A DNA stretch of 64,000 nt from Aradus depressus (Eukaryota; Arthropoda; Insecta; Hemiptera; Aradidae). The translations under genes were made by a program, and so were the position numbers. The first letter of the stretch is position 1, and each line of letters starts with the position of its first letter. The notes below the pieces were generated by a model. It was not told the DNA's origin and made no database searches. It was given only the letters and a program-made list of their open reading frames with translations. The stretch spans positions 9,178,562 to 9,242,561 of the forward strand of contig OY759217.1 of NCBI GenBank assembly GCA_963662175.1. Direction: 5' to 3'. Positions 46,557-57,371 of this stretch are shown piece by piece.

Positions 46557-48432
46557 CTTTATATTTTATGGTTAATAATATTTTTTTTAAATTTAGAACC
46601 TTTAGGGCATTCATTTATTGGTAAAGAAGGGAAATCATTATGGTTATCGTGTAAAATTTCAGGATATGACTAAACTTTTAAAATCGTCATTTTGTACAAT
46701 ACTTCTATTTTTTCAATAAATGTCTTTATTGGTTATGTAATATTGTTTATATTATTATCATTAATATTTTTTAAATAACAATCAATGATTAATGATAATT
46801 GTATGCGTTTATGAATATTTAATTAATTAGATAAAATATACATAAAATTATGGTAATACGCAATAATAATTACACTCATATTATTAGCATTAATATTGTT
46901 TTTCAAATAATGCAGTATTATTGCTATTTTTTAATTCAACAAAATCATTATAAATTTATTATTACTTATTTCTTGATCCATTTGTTTTGAAAAACTATCC
47001 ATCGTATAGTCCTCCTATAATTTAAATAAAAAAGATTATATTAATCATCCTAATTCTATAAAACAACAATATTTCTTAACTCTATATACATAAGGCAAAC
47101 AACAATTATTGATATGGATTATACTTAGAAATTAGCCTTGTTTCTTTTTTCATGCCAGGAATTTTGGAAAGTCTCAAAATCCAACATCCTTGAAGGTTTT
47201 ATTTTCTTCTTTAAAAAACAAATATTTTTTTGGAATTAGTCAAAAAATATAATTTTTTTATTTACATGTCTCCACCAATCATTAGATGGAACGCCAAAAG
47301 AGAATTTCGTATGACTCGCCGGGAGTTAACATTTTATGAATTGACTGTTAAATATTGTTGAACTGTTACTTCCAAAATTTCTATTTTGATTTTTTCAAAC
47401 GAAACAATTTTTTTTAAATATCATCAAAATCTGTATCGTCATAATTTTCTAAAATTTCTGGCATTTCTTTCATATTTGCGTCAATATAAACAACAATATG
47501 TTAGATAACTTTTTGCTTAACTGATTTTTGCTGCTAATAATTCCAATTATATCATAAACATATTTTGATTAAGGTGTTCTATAAGTTTTTCTCTTATTTC
47601 ATCTAACAACATTTCTTCTTTATTTAAATCAAAATATTGCGCATTTTGCCTATCTTCAATATGATGCCTATATTTAATAATTATATATAATATAATTTAA
47701 TTATATATATATAAAGTGTCAACGCTATTAATGCTATCGGGTCTTTTTTTAACATTAGTAACACTGAATCCCATTCTCCCATCGTAACAACGCCCAATTC
47801 GAATCATCATAGAAATAATTGTTACAGCAGCCATACTATAAAAAACACAAGCACTTATTAATTACATAAACCTTAGTATTAAAAACAATCTAAATATTAC
47901 TTACATTAGTTATTAATATATAAAATATTAATAAAATAAAAGCAACAGAACACTGAGTACACTTCAGAACTCTATTGATGAAAATATCATTTTTTGAATA
48001 CACTTATATAGAAAACATGTTTGCTTATTTCAGCATTATTAATGGTTAATCTCTATTTATCTCATGACCTTTTCATATCTACATCTTATTTATCATCAAT
48101 TAATATAAAATGCTAGCACATGCATTGTTTAATGGGTGAATATACGCTATTTGAATTCAAACGGTCCATAGACAACTTTTATGTTAAACTTATTTTATTA
48201 TTGTTACTGTATGCTTAAGCAATAAAGAATATCGTCTTTTATTTGGCCCACACAGTCAATTCACGATAATTATTTCATTTAAGGCATTAATAGTTTAAAA
48301 TAGTTATAAATGTATACTCCCCTGGCCTCCCCCATTACTAGATTGTATAATTTTTATGGTCGTAGGCTTTAAATACTTATGCCATTATGTTTTCTTTTAA
48401 CATGATCATATGCCTAAATAAACATCGAAACA
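46557..48432. other. very AT-rich stretch, nothing seen
   Basis: Nearly 1.9 kb dominated by A/T with no ORF of note, no repeat family and no RNA gene recognised. Confidence 0.55.
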
Positions 48433-48445
48433 TATTTTATCAAAA

Positions 48446-48796
48446 GAGGGCGCCGGTAGCTCAGTGGTATGCGTGCTTGACTTCTGAGCTCAAGGTCGTG
48501 GGTTCGTAGCCCGACCGAGGCTCTTAGTTTATTTTATCTGGGAGGTAAAATAAACTTAAGCACGCCGTCCTTCGGATGGGACGTTAAGCGATGGTCCCGA
48601 GCCTGTACGATGTCAGGTACTCGTTAAAGACCCCTACTCTAGGTGAATAAAAATTTAGGGTTGGCAAAATTTAGGACTCCCACAGTACAGTCGGGCTGAT
48701 GTCCACCAGAGTGACGAAAGAGCGCTCTGGTAGTAGGCGATATGACCTCGTAGTTAAAGCCCGGGCATGAGTCATAAAACCTAACCTAACCTAACC
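48446..48796 (+). mobile_element. SINE family S, best reference copy
   Basis: Full tRNA-like head (A box ggtagctcagtggt, B-box region gggttcgtagccc), complete body, and a tail of four cctaa pentamers. It is flanked by a perfect 13-base duplication tattttatcaaaa (48433-48445 and 48797-48809). About 350 bp; suitable as the family consensus. Confidence 0.93.
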
Positions 48797-49339
48797 TATT
48801 TTATCAAAATACATTGTAAAAATATTTATTAATATAAAAAAAAAATCGTATTTTCACGTCACCTTACAATAACGCCACCTCACCTGGCGAAACTGAAATA
48901 CGAAAAATTTGACATAGAACCGCTGAAGTATATTTTTGACCTTGAACTACGCGCGTAGTACAGTGTGAAGTTAGAAGCAAGCTAAAGGCGTTGAGCAAAA
49001 CACAAATAATATTGCGTCAGTTTTCGATTCACTGTAGGAAAGCGTGTTTGTGCCAGTCGTTGGAGTATTTCCCTTGGAAAGTACATGTTTTTGTATTTTG
49101 TCGTTACGAAATTGTAAATTTGCACAATGCAATATTTATTGTGTGTAGATGTCATGTATTACGTTAAATTGTGGTCAGAAAAACCAGTGATGTTGTTTTA
49201 GTAGGTTATGTGCGATTTTGACACTTCTCTGGCATATTTCACGCCCCAAGGAAGTGACGAAATTTTGTTTCGTTAATATTTTATGTTAAAACGCTTCATT
49301 TCATTTGTTCTAGGTACTCGAGCATAATCGAATATCATA

Positions 49340-49446
49340 GCGAATGTTAAAAAGAGGGAAACAAGGGAAGAGAGGCTAGAAAAAAAAGCGTCAAGCTGAA
49401 AAATTACGCTACCAAAGAATTAAAAATGATCCCGTTAAAAATGCTG

Positions 49447-49481
<35 letters not shown>

Positions 49482-51458
49482 AACAGGGACAAATTAAGAG
49501 TATTAATGATATGACTGAAAGGGAACAAAGGGCTGTTAGAAAAATATGTAAAGAGAAGACTAAAAAGTATAAAGATGGCGTGAAGATACAATCTACGAGA
49601 AACATTGCAGTAACACCACCTGCGTCTGATAATGAAGACCAACCTCCACTTGCACAAAACAATATCGCTTTGGCTGCTTAAAGACGATCAGAAAGTCAGC
49701 GGAAACTACGAAATAAAGTTATAAAAAAACAAAAATATGAAATTAAACAGTTACGTCAAAAGGTACATGAGTATCAAAAGAAGCTAAGGCTAACTCATGC
49801 AAACATGGAGCTAACCTTGGCTTCCCTAAAACAGGTACATATCATAGATTTCTCAAACTATCAGGGGATGCTTAATTATCTATGTTGCGACCGATATAAT
49901 GAAAAATGTCTTATGCGAGAATGTCCTAACTGCAAAACACGATCTATATGTTATCATGAGTTTCTGTTTTGATCAAATACTCTTCATGGCAATGTATTAT
50001 AAGGTACATTTCAGATACTAAAACAAACAAAAAACGCAAGGTTCGCAAATATACCAAAATAACATTAAACTGTGCTCCGAAAGACGTTGTGATGAAACTT
50101 GAGGATAATCTTCATAATTTTCTAAAACATGAAGCAAATATAGTCATCAATATCAAAACCATTAATGTTGGCGTTCCAGCTACATCTTTGTATAAAATTT
50201 CAAATCTCAGACACCAAATATTCCTCATTAGAGTTTCTAATTTTCTTTTTAAACCTAAGAAACCCTAATAAACAAAATAATTCACTCTATTAGAGTTCTA
50301 ACAACCATTTGATTTCAATGTCATCTCAGAAAAGCCTGTTATTTGAAGTGGCGCAAATGATTTGAATTTTGTAGCTTGTAGATCCACATGGACTTTTCCG
50401 AAAATTACAATACAAAATATTCTACAGAAGTTCAATCATTCCATTTTGGTGGGTCACGTACGCAAATAAGTTTGCATACTGTTGTCTTGTATACCAAGGG
50501 AAAAACAAAATGTTTGGCTACAATGTCAGAAAATCTAAACCATAATGTACCTGCAATCTAAAACCTGTCATGGAACTCCTTCCGTGCTCAGTAGAAAACG
50601 TTCATTTTTTGAGCGATGGTCCTGTTACTCAGTACCGTAACAAAGATATGTTTTTTTACTTACTTCGTAAATTAACTGAAACATATCCAAATATTTGTGA
50701 TTTTATCTTGGAACTATCACGAAGTTGGGCATGGTAAAGGAGCTCCAGATGGTATCAGAGGGACATGTAAATGAACCGCTGACAAAATTGTCGCTTCAGG
50801 AACTGACATTGCTACTATTGACGACTTTGCTAAGGAATTAGAAAAAAAATTGCCCCGGCATTCATATTTTTGTGATACCCGAAGAAGAAATTGATTTACA
50901 AAAGAAGATAATTGAAGATGATCGACCAAACATCAAACATTTTGCTGGTACACTAAAAGTACATAAAGTCCAAGGAAACTTTATGAGCAATACGTTGTAC
51001 ATGAAGAGCCTCAGCTGCTTTTGTAGCAACTTGTCCTCACTTCCACTTAGGCGACATTAAATACACCCAAAATGATAAAACCAAATTGGATGTTGCTGCA
51101 GTATACACAGATTCTGAGGAAGATGTGCAAAACAAAATGATTCCACAAACATCAACTAATCTGATTGATGACTATCAAGAACGGTGATTTTATACTTGTG
51201 GTATACCAGATTAATGATAAAAAATATAGATATGCTGGTGTTTGTTCATCTGGTTTTGACGAAGAAGAAAAAGAGATCAGGGTTACTTTTCTAAAGATCT
51301 CCAATGAAGATGGTACTCTTTTTAAAATAGATGAGAATGACATGTCTGATGTTAAATGGGAAGAGCTCTTGACCATACTACCAGTGCCAAATATACTTAT
51401 GAAGGGTAACAGAGTATTTTACAAGTTTCCAGAGCCGGTTGATGTTTTTGAAAAGTAA
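49340..51458 (+). pseudogene. decayed multicopy transposon-like gene, unknown arthropod family
   Basis: A protein can be followed through several frames. First comes a basic N-terminus (EKLRYQRIKNDPVKNAELK), broken by an A run of about 33. Then GQIKSINDMTEREQRAVRK, a lysine-rich coiled segment, and a cysteine cluster YLCCDRYNEKCLMRECPNCK. Then KYTKITLNCAPKDVVMKLED, MDFSENYNTKYSTEVQSFHF, a serine/aspartate stretch (LSDGPVTQYRNKD), NYHEVGHGKGAPDG, and a C-terminus containing YRYAGVCSSGFDEEEKEIRV to EPVDVFEK and stop at 51456-51458. Spaced acidic motifs recall DDE transposases, but I cannot name the superfamily. At least four stops or shifts break it. Confidence 0.65.
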
Positions 51459-51581
51459 ATTGTTGATTGTTTAGTATTTAAGTAAAAAATATTTAGTTTA
51501 GTCAAAATGATTGGTTCTGCTCTTTGCAAAAAATGAAAGTTTTCATTCATACTGTGAAATGATAATTCTGTGCTGTTTGGG

Positions 51582-51800
51582 TAAAGGGGTATATGTCAAT
51601 TTTTTTGTGAAAATGGGTAACACCTATCTAAAGCAAGTCATAACTTGCTTTAGATAGGTGATCTCTATGTTGGGGTAAAGAGAAATAAGTCAGAATCTTA
51701 TGACATCATTGAAAAAAAAGGAAGTGAAAAGGGGGACAACTGAGAAACTTGGGAGTTCTCTGAAAACTGAAAACAGAAAAACTGACATATACCCCTTTAC
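51582..51800. repeat. inverted repeat with internal hairpin
   Basis: gtaaaggggtatatgtca at about 51582 returns inverted at about 51782-51800 (tgacatatacccctttac). A perfect hairpin (cacctatctaaagcaagt and complement) lies at 51621-51661. It may be the 3' end of the preceding transposon-like unit or a separate MITE. Confidence 0.75.
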
Positions 51801-51857
51801 TCCAACACCACAGAATTTTTAAGTTTATTTGTTTAGATAGCCTCGAGACTAATTTTT

Positions 51858-52387
51858 TGTTGGATGTTCTATATATATATCAGTTGGTTCTGTCTTGTTT
51901 TTGTTTAATAATGCCACATGTTACATATGTAATGTTCCCAGTAATAAATGTCATTATAGCTGAAACGGTTGTCATTCCATTAAATAAACTGTCAACTAAA
52001 ACATGGCGCAGTCTAATAAATTTTAAGTGCAGTTCGGTAAAGTGAAACAAGTTCACGGTCATAAGAGGTATTGTGCTATATTATAAATAATTCAAAGCGA
52101 TGGAGTTTAATAAACCGTGTGTAATAAACCTTTCCACCGGAAATGTGGTCCAGAACTTTCGACTTTTCAAAGAGGAAGTAAAAATTTATTTGTTGGCAAC
52201 ACAGACTATCAATAAACCCCGGGAAGTTCAGGTCGCCAGACTCAAGAATTTAATGGGGTCCGAGGCCTTGAAGATTTATACGTCCATTACTACAGCTGTC
52301 CGAGATAAAGAAACTGTGGACTCCATATTGGTCGTCCTCGACCAGCATTGTATACCTTGGAAAAACGAAACAATGGAAGTAGAATAA
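51858..52387 (+). mobile_element. gypsy-type retrotransposon 5' end: short LTR, PBS, gag fragment
   Basis: A candidate 146-base LTR (tgttggatg... to ...aaaaca, 51858-52003) is followed directly by tggcgcagtc (52004-52013), a primer-binding site common in arthropod Ty3/gypsy elements. A gag start at 52100 reads MEFNKPCVINLSTGNVVQNF, then KNLMGSEALKIYTSIT and a stop after 95 residues. Everything downstream (protease, RT, integrase) is absent. Confidence 0.65.
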
Positions 52388-52476
52388 GGGTTACCTGAGC
52401 CAGACAGACCTTTCACTTTTCGTCTGGCGCCAGTCCCTTTCACTTTTGGGGCACTTGAGGAATCCTACGACCTCCA

Positions 52477-52818
52477 AACCATCGAAACAGTCTTAACCAT
52501 TTCCTTTCTCTTTTTATCCCCCTCCCCTTCTGGGGCACCTTGGTTGCTCCCTCACTTGGTACTTCACCAGGTCAAATGAGCATGCCCTCCTTCGGAGTGA
52601 AAGTTAGTCTTCTCCACCAACTGGTCTCTTATTATTGATACTATGTGAACCATCGAAACAGTCTTAACCATTTCCTTTCTCTTTTTACCCCCCTCCCCTT
52701 CTGGGGCACCTTGGTTGCTCCCTCACTTTGTACTTCACCAGGTCAAAATGAGCATGCCGTCCTTCGGAGTGAAAGTCAGTCTTCTCCACCAACTGGCCTC
52801 TTATTATTCATACTATGT
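52477..52818. repeat. 171-bp tandem duplication
   Basis: Two copies start aaccatcgaaacagtcttaa at 52477 and 52648, including ccttggttgctccctcactt. They differ at a few bases. Confidence 0.9.
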
Positions 52819-53165
52819 GAAAGGTTTCTCGCACCGCCCTCTTCTTTGTGTATCCCTTACCGCCCTACGCCCTATTATAGTTCTTTGATCTACTTATGCC
52901 GCTTCTTTGTGAACCACTTTTCCGCTTTTTTTCTCTTTTTGTTCTTTTATCTATTGTATGCCGCTCCTTTGTGTACCGCTTGCCGCCCCCTCCCCACCTC
53001 TTATTGTTCTTTGATCTACTGTGCCGGTTCTTTTTGTAACCACTTGCCGTCTTTTGTATCCTATTCATCTGTCATCTCTCTCCAAAGTTTCCTCTCTCCC
53101 TCTAAACCTACCTCAAAGTCTACATACTATACATGCGTCTTTCAAATTGTACTATTGGGTAGTGC
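52819..53165. repeat. imperfect pyrimidine-rich tandem repeats
   Basis: Loose repeats of 'ccgcttctttgtgaaccactt' and 'tgttctttgatctact'. The long plus-strand frame across 52645-53169 comes from pyrimidine richness and is not a credible gene. Confidence 0.6.
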
Positions 53166-53781
53166 ATAGGTTTTTCTGGAATAAAGCACTAATACAGGTT
53201 AATGTAAGTATAATTGAAATTTTCTTATGTACATGAAACTACAACTTACAACTAGTATTTATTTTAAGATACACATATTGAAAATAGTATTTACATCAAA
53301 AAATATATACGCTAAAATTACACAAAACAAAAATTTTAAAACTGTTATTATTTGTTAATATATACTTATATACATATATATTCTTCTACTTTTTGGTGAG
53401 GGGCCGGGGTTGGGAGATGTGACGATCCGGTGATGCTTCGAAGATTGGGACGGGTGAATCGGTGTCTCAAGGTGAAGATGATCTGGTTGCTGGAATAAAA
53501 CTTATAAAAAAATAAATAAATAAAGAAAATAAAAAATTATACAAATATTCATGTTATATATAGGCATCAAGTAATATTATAGAAGAATAACAACAAATAA
53601 AAAAGGAAATGATGTGAACCTTTATGGTTATCGATGTCCGCTGGAGTCGGCATATATGGTGTAGGGGCCGGGAGGATTGGAGCGAAGAGAATCCTGTAAC
53701 ATATCCTTTGAATAAGTCCGATGATTATACAATAATAATGATTATATTTAAAAAATGGTTATCTACACTCACCAGTAGTTG
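53166..53781. other. region 3' of the Polinton polymerase, no gene assigned
   Basis: Minus-strand segments at 53395-53490 and 53610-53700 are proline/serine-rich in one frame and GC-richer than their surroundings. They could be remains of another Polinton gene. Not recognised. Confidence 0.35.
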
Positions 53782-56430
53782 TCAAACTCTTTTCCTATTT
53801 ATAAGTACATGGCCGTAAGGTAAGGAATCGTTATCTTCGATCCGAACACGTTTCCTTGATGTAATTGACCATGTCTTTGTTTCATCCCTAGTGACAACAA
53901 CATGATCAGGCCTTCTACGTATAGCCGATGTTACCAACTGCACTTGACCTCCTGTTTCGGGGTAAAGAATGGCTTTTTTCATACTTTGGAAATTCACAAA
54001 GTCTGCATTAGTAAAGTTTAAAGTGAGACCTTTTGCCTTACACATTTCGGCAAAACCATTGGGCGTACTGACCAGGTTTGCATAATTTTTTGGACCCCCA
54101 CATACAAATTCTGTAATGAAACTACCTATACCATAGACTATCAGCTCATGCGTCAGATCCCCTAAGTAATTACTCGTAGGTGGTTCGTACAGTTCCTTAG
54201 GGCTAGATATAAAAATGATGGAGTCTGTGTCATAATATAGGACTCTACGTCCTAATTTATATAGGTACTTACCGGTAGACCGAAGGCCTGGATTTACACG
54301 TATGTTTTGTGGATCTAATGTAACCCCTTCGGCCTTCCGGAAAGCCTCAATATACTCTTTCTGTTGTAACTCTGTTGTACACCCTGAAGAGTAACCGGAG
54401 GCCTCAACTTTCAATTTTAAAAACTCATTGATGTAACCTGAGAAAAGACCCCCGGCCCCGGTTCCAGTGTTTTTATCGTACACTGTTACATCATACTGCC
54501 AAATTTCATAAATGTACAGTACGACGTATCCCCTGAGCACAGCTTCCTTCACCTCATCAACTACCCATGTGCCGATGATACTTCTCTCATCTTCGGTGTG
54601 AGTACACTTGGTCGTGGAGAGGGTTTCCAAGCATGTCCCACACAGGGCAAACATAAGTTTGTCGTGGATCTTAACGGGCAGTACAGGATGGTACAGATCA
54701 CGGGGTGGAAGAACACGGCATTTAATAAGACCTTCTACAGCCGTCAGATCATAGTTTGCGCCTGTTAAATTTTTACACTCACCCCCTGTGTACACCTTGG
54801 GATGTCCTGAGGGATACTTACCATATTTACAAATGTAGGGATAGAGCGAGCAAACGTCTAAATATCGTATTTGTTCGTCTGCTTTTACTTTGTAATACAT
54901 TCTTGTATTACCTGTACGACCCCCGAAAAAGGCATCACGAGGTTGAAGGGGTTCATGGGGAGTAAGTTGTTTTACAAATAAAGAACTGGCCTCATTAGAG
55001 ACCAGTAACGCGTCATACTCACACTCCCACATCTCAACTATTGTATAGCCGAGTTCTCTCAAATGGCTGGCTCTCTTTACAGTCTCCGCATATCGTGAAT
55101 CCATGGTAATAATTGGCCCTTCCTTGTACATTTTTCCTGTCTATTGTGAGGGTAACATTTTGGGTGACCATGGAAGAAGCATCCATAAAATTCTAATATG
55201 GTCTTCTGATCTTTAATAAAACCATCTACGCGATATTTTGTTGAAGGGATTATAATTTCTCTCCCCCTCATCGCTGTAGATATAGTAACCCCCCTGGTGT
55301 GCTCCTCCCATGCTAACCAGTCCAGTGCCTTCTTAGACTGATTATCAACCAACCGATAACCATTTTGAGGTATAATTCCTATGGTGTTGGGTTCAAGGTA
55401 ATTGCGTCTGAACACCAAGTTACAAGCGCTAGCAATTGTAATAGCTTCCGAGAAGGGGTCTACACGGCAGCGTTCAATAAAAATTTTTACGAAATTTAAT
55501 ACATGCCAAACGTAAGATGTTGACATCTTGGATGCAATAATCTGTCAGTTCCTTTTCGAAATGAAATACATGACTAGAGCTCTTCTTATGGTTGTACCAC
55601 TCCATGAATTTTTTATGCTCAGAAGGTGTTTTCTCCTTGGCACCATAATAGTGTGCATCAGGGATCTCTCCTACATACCCATAGTTTATTGTCTTATTAA
55701 AATAATGGGGGAAATATCCTTTGGCTATTTCAGATGGTAATTCCAGGGCGGCTGGTAGCTTGTCTAAACTCATCGGCAGGAAATTTAATGAGTCAATCAT
55801 TTCTACATTTCTAAATTTTAAGGATAAAACTTTTGATCCTCTAGTTATAATCTCTGGAGTTATTTTAAATTCTGTCATTAGCGATCTTAGAACAAACTGG
55901 GAGTCGAAAGACTGAGCGTTATGGGCAATACAAACAATTTTTTTAAAGCATTTTCTAGGCAACATAATATATATTCAAGAAATCGTTTACAAGGATCCTC
56001 TTTAAAATAAATATGTTGTCGTACACCGCACTGATTACATATATTACCCATATTCGAATCCTCTTCACACTCTGGACAGAACTGCTGCACTACACAAAGA
56101 TTTGGTACGTGCATGCGATCACCATTGGGTAAAATGTTTTCTTGGGTAGTCTCAAAATCATATATAATAAATAGCGTTTTAAGCGTAGAAGTCTCTTTAT
56201 TCACTGGTATATAACATAAGTGACCACCCTCTCTATTTGTTTTACATACGGGACAATACACTTCCCCACACTTGTGAACCAGTTTTCTATTTATGGTTGT
56301 GTAAAACTTGCTACAATCAGGGCAGACTCTGAACTTCTCACAAGTACTTCTGCCATTATTAGGGGATGTTTGATGGCGGTCAAAACATACCTTCGAAGGG
56401 AACCGACGGTGACATAAAGTGCATACAGTG
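53782..56430 (-). pseudogene. Polinton/Maverick protein-primed DNA polymerase B, C-terminal two thirds, defective
   Basis: Read 56430 to 53782. It begins with a zinc-binding stretch (TVCTLCHRRFPSK, VCPDCSKFY, VYCPVCKTN). Then come exonuclease motif I (IIYDFETTQ), motif II (AHNAQSFDSQF), motif III (DYCIQDVNIL), and a polymerase domain with motif A DVCSLYP (residues 92-97 of the last 449-codon frame) and motif C YYDTDS (299-304). NPGLRS at 281-285 joins directly to TGKYLYKLGRR, so the intervening block with motif B (K...NS.WGK in relatives) is deleted. The reading frame shifts near 55950, 55500 and 55100. The enzyme would replicate the transposon; this copy cannot be active. Confidence 0.88.
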
Positions 56431-57012
56431 TGTTAGCGCAACATTTAATTAATTTTTGATTTTTTTGTAGAGGTATTTTTTCTTAAGTTTTCTTTCATTA
56501 ATTATTCTAATAATTATTAATATTATTATCATAATAACTATGGTCAATATTACTCATGTAATTTATTCTTATGTTTATATTACATCATATTAACAATTTG
56601 TGGGAGGAGCCTGTGTGGGGGAGTGGGGAATAGTTCGTTTTATGACCGCTGGTCAGTGTTGGTGTTGGACAGATAGTCTTCCATGGTCCTTCAGCCTGTT
56701 GACATTAGGGCACTCCTCAATGCCACCAACCCGCCGACTTCTCTCGTCAACCCGGATCGCCTTTCCGTGGACCTCTGAAGTCTGGTACTTGGCTCATCTG
56801 GTGTGACGGCGTCCTCAGCCTACTCCCAGATTTTCTCGGCCTTGTTTGGAGATCAGTTCATCAGCCCATCTTCCACATTCACCCCTCCACATCAGGAGAG
56901 TTAACTTTGTTTATTTTTGTTTTTCCTTTTAACTACGCCGACTGGCCCTTGTATTTGAAATGAAATATAATTATATTATTTTTCAAAATCTAGTCTATGT
57001 TATTTATTAACA
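56431..57012 (+). repeat. BEL/Pao 5' LTR
   Basis: Differs from the 3' LTR at about five positions by eye (for example cactcctcaatgcc against cactcctcaaggcc). It contains an open frame of 68 codons duplicated in the other LTR, which is not a gene. Confidence 0.92.
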
Positions 57013-57371
57013 TAGAATTTGGTGATTCCGGCCAGGAACATATATATTTGTTAAAATATGTATTTGAATTTTGTTCAAAAATGTATTCTAATCCTACTTT
57101 GGATTTAATCCTATTTTTGTACATCTAGCTATTTTCTTGTTATTGCGCAGCACATACCTGCCTATAACCTTCGTGTTATCATTTATGATAGTAATCAGAT
57201 GTTATTATTATGATCTGGAAATAGGTCATATCAAGGTAAATAACATTCTTCTATCCATTAATCAGTGGATTTCTATTTTTATTTTTATGTTGATAGACTC
57301 TTCTTATATTATAATCTATTTTTTTTAAATAGTTTATAGTCGTATCATTTTCTTGTGTTAAAATACATAAA

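Noticed and set aside
48448..48530. tRNA gene
   Set aside because: A and B boxes belong to the SINE head; the sequence does not fold to a full cloverleaf by eye and continues into the SINE body. The same applies to the other family S and P heads.
48779..48797. telomeric repeat
   Set aside because: Only four CCTAA pentamers at the end of a SINE inside a target duplication, not a telomere or interstitial telomere array.
52645..53169. 174-codon plus-strand frame
   Set aside because: Low-complexity pyrimidine-rich tandem repeats; the frame is open by composition.
56600..56806. 68-codon frame repeated at 61877-62083
   Set aside because: Lies entirely within the two BEL/Pao LTRs.
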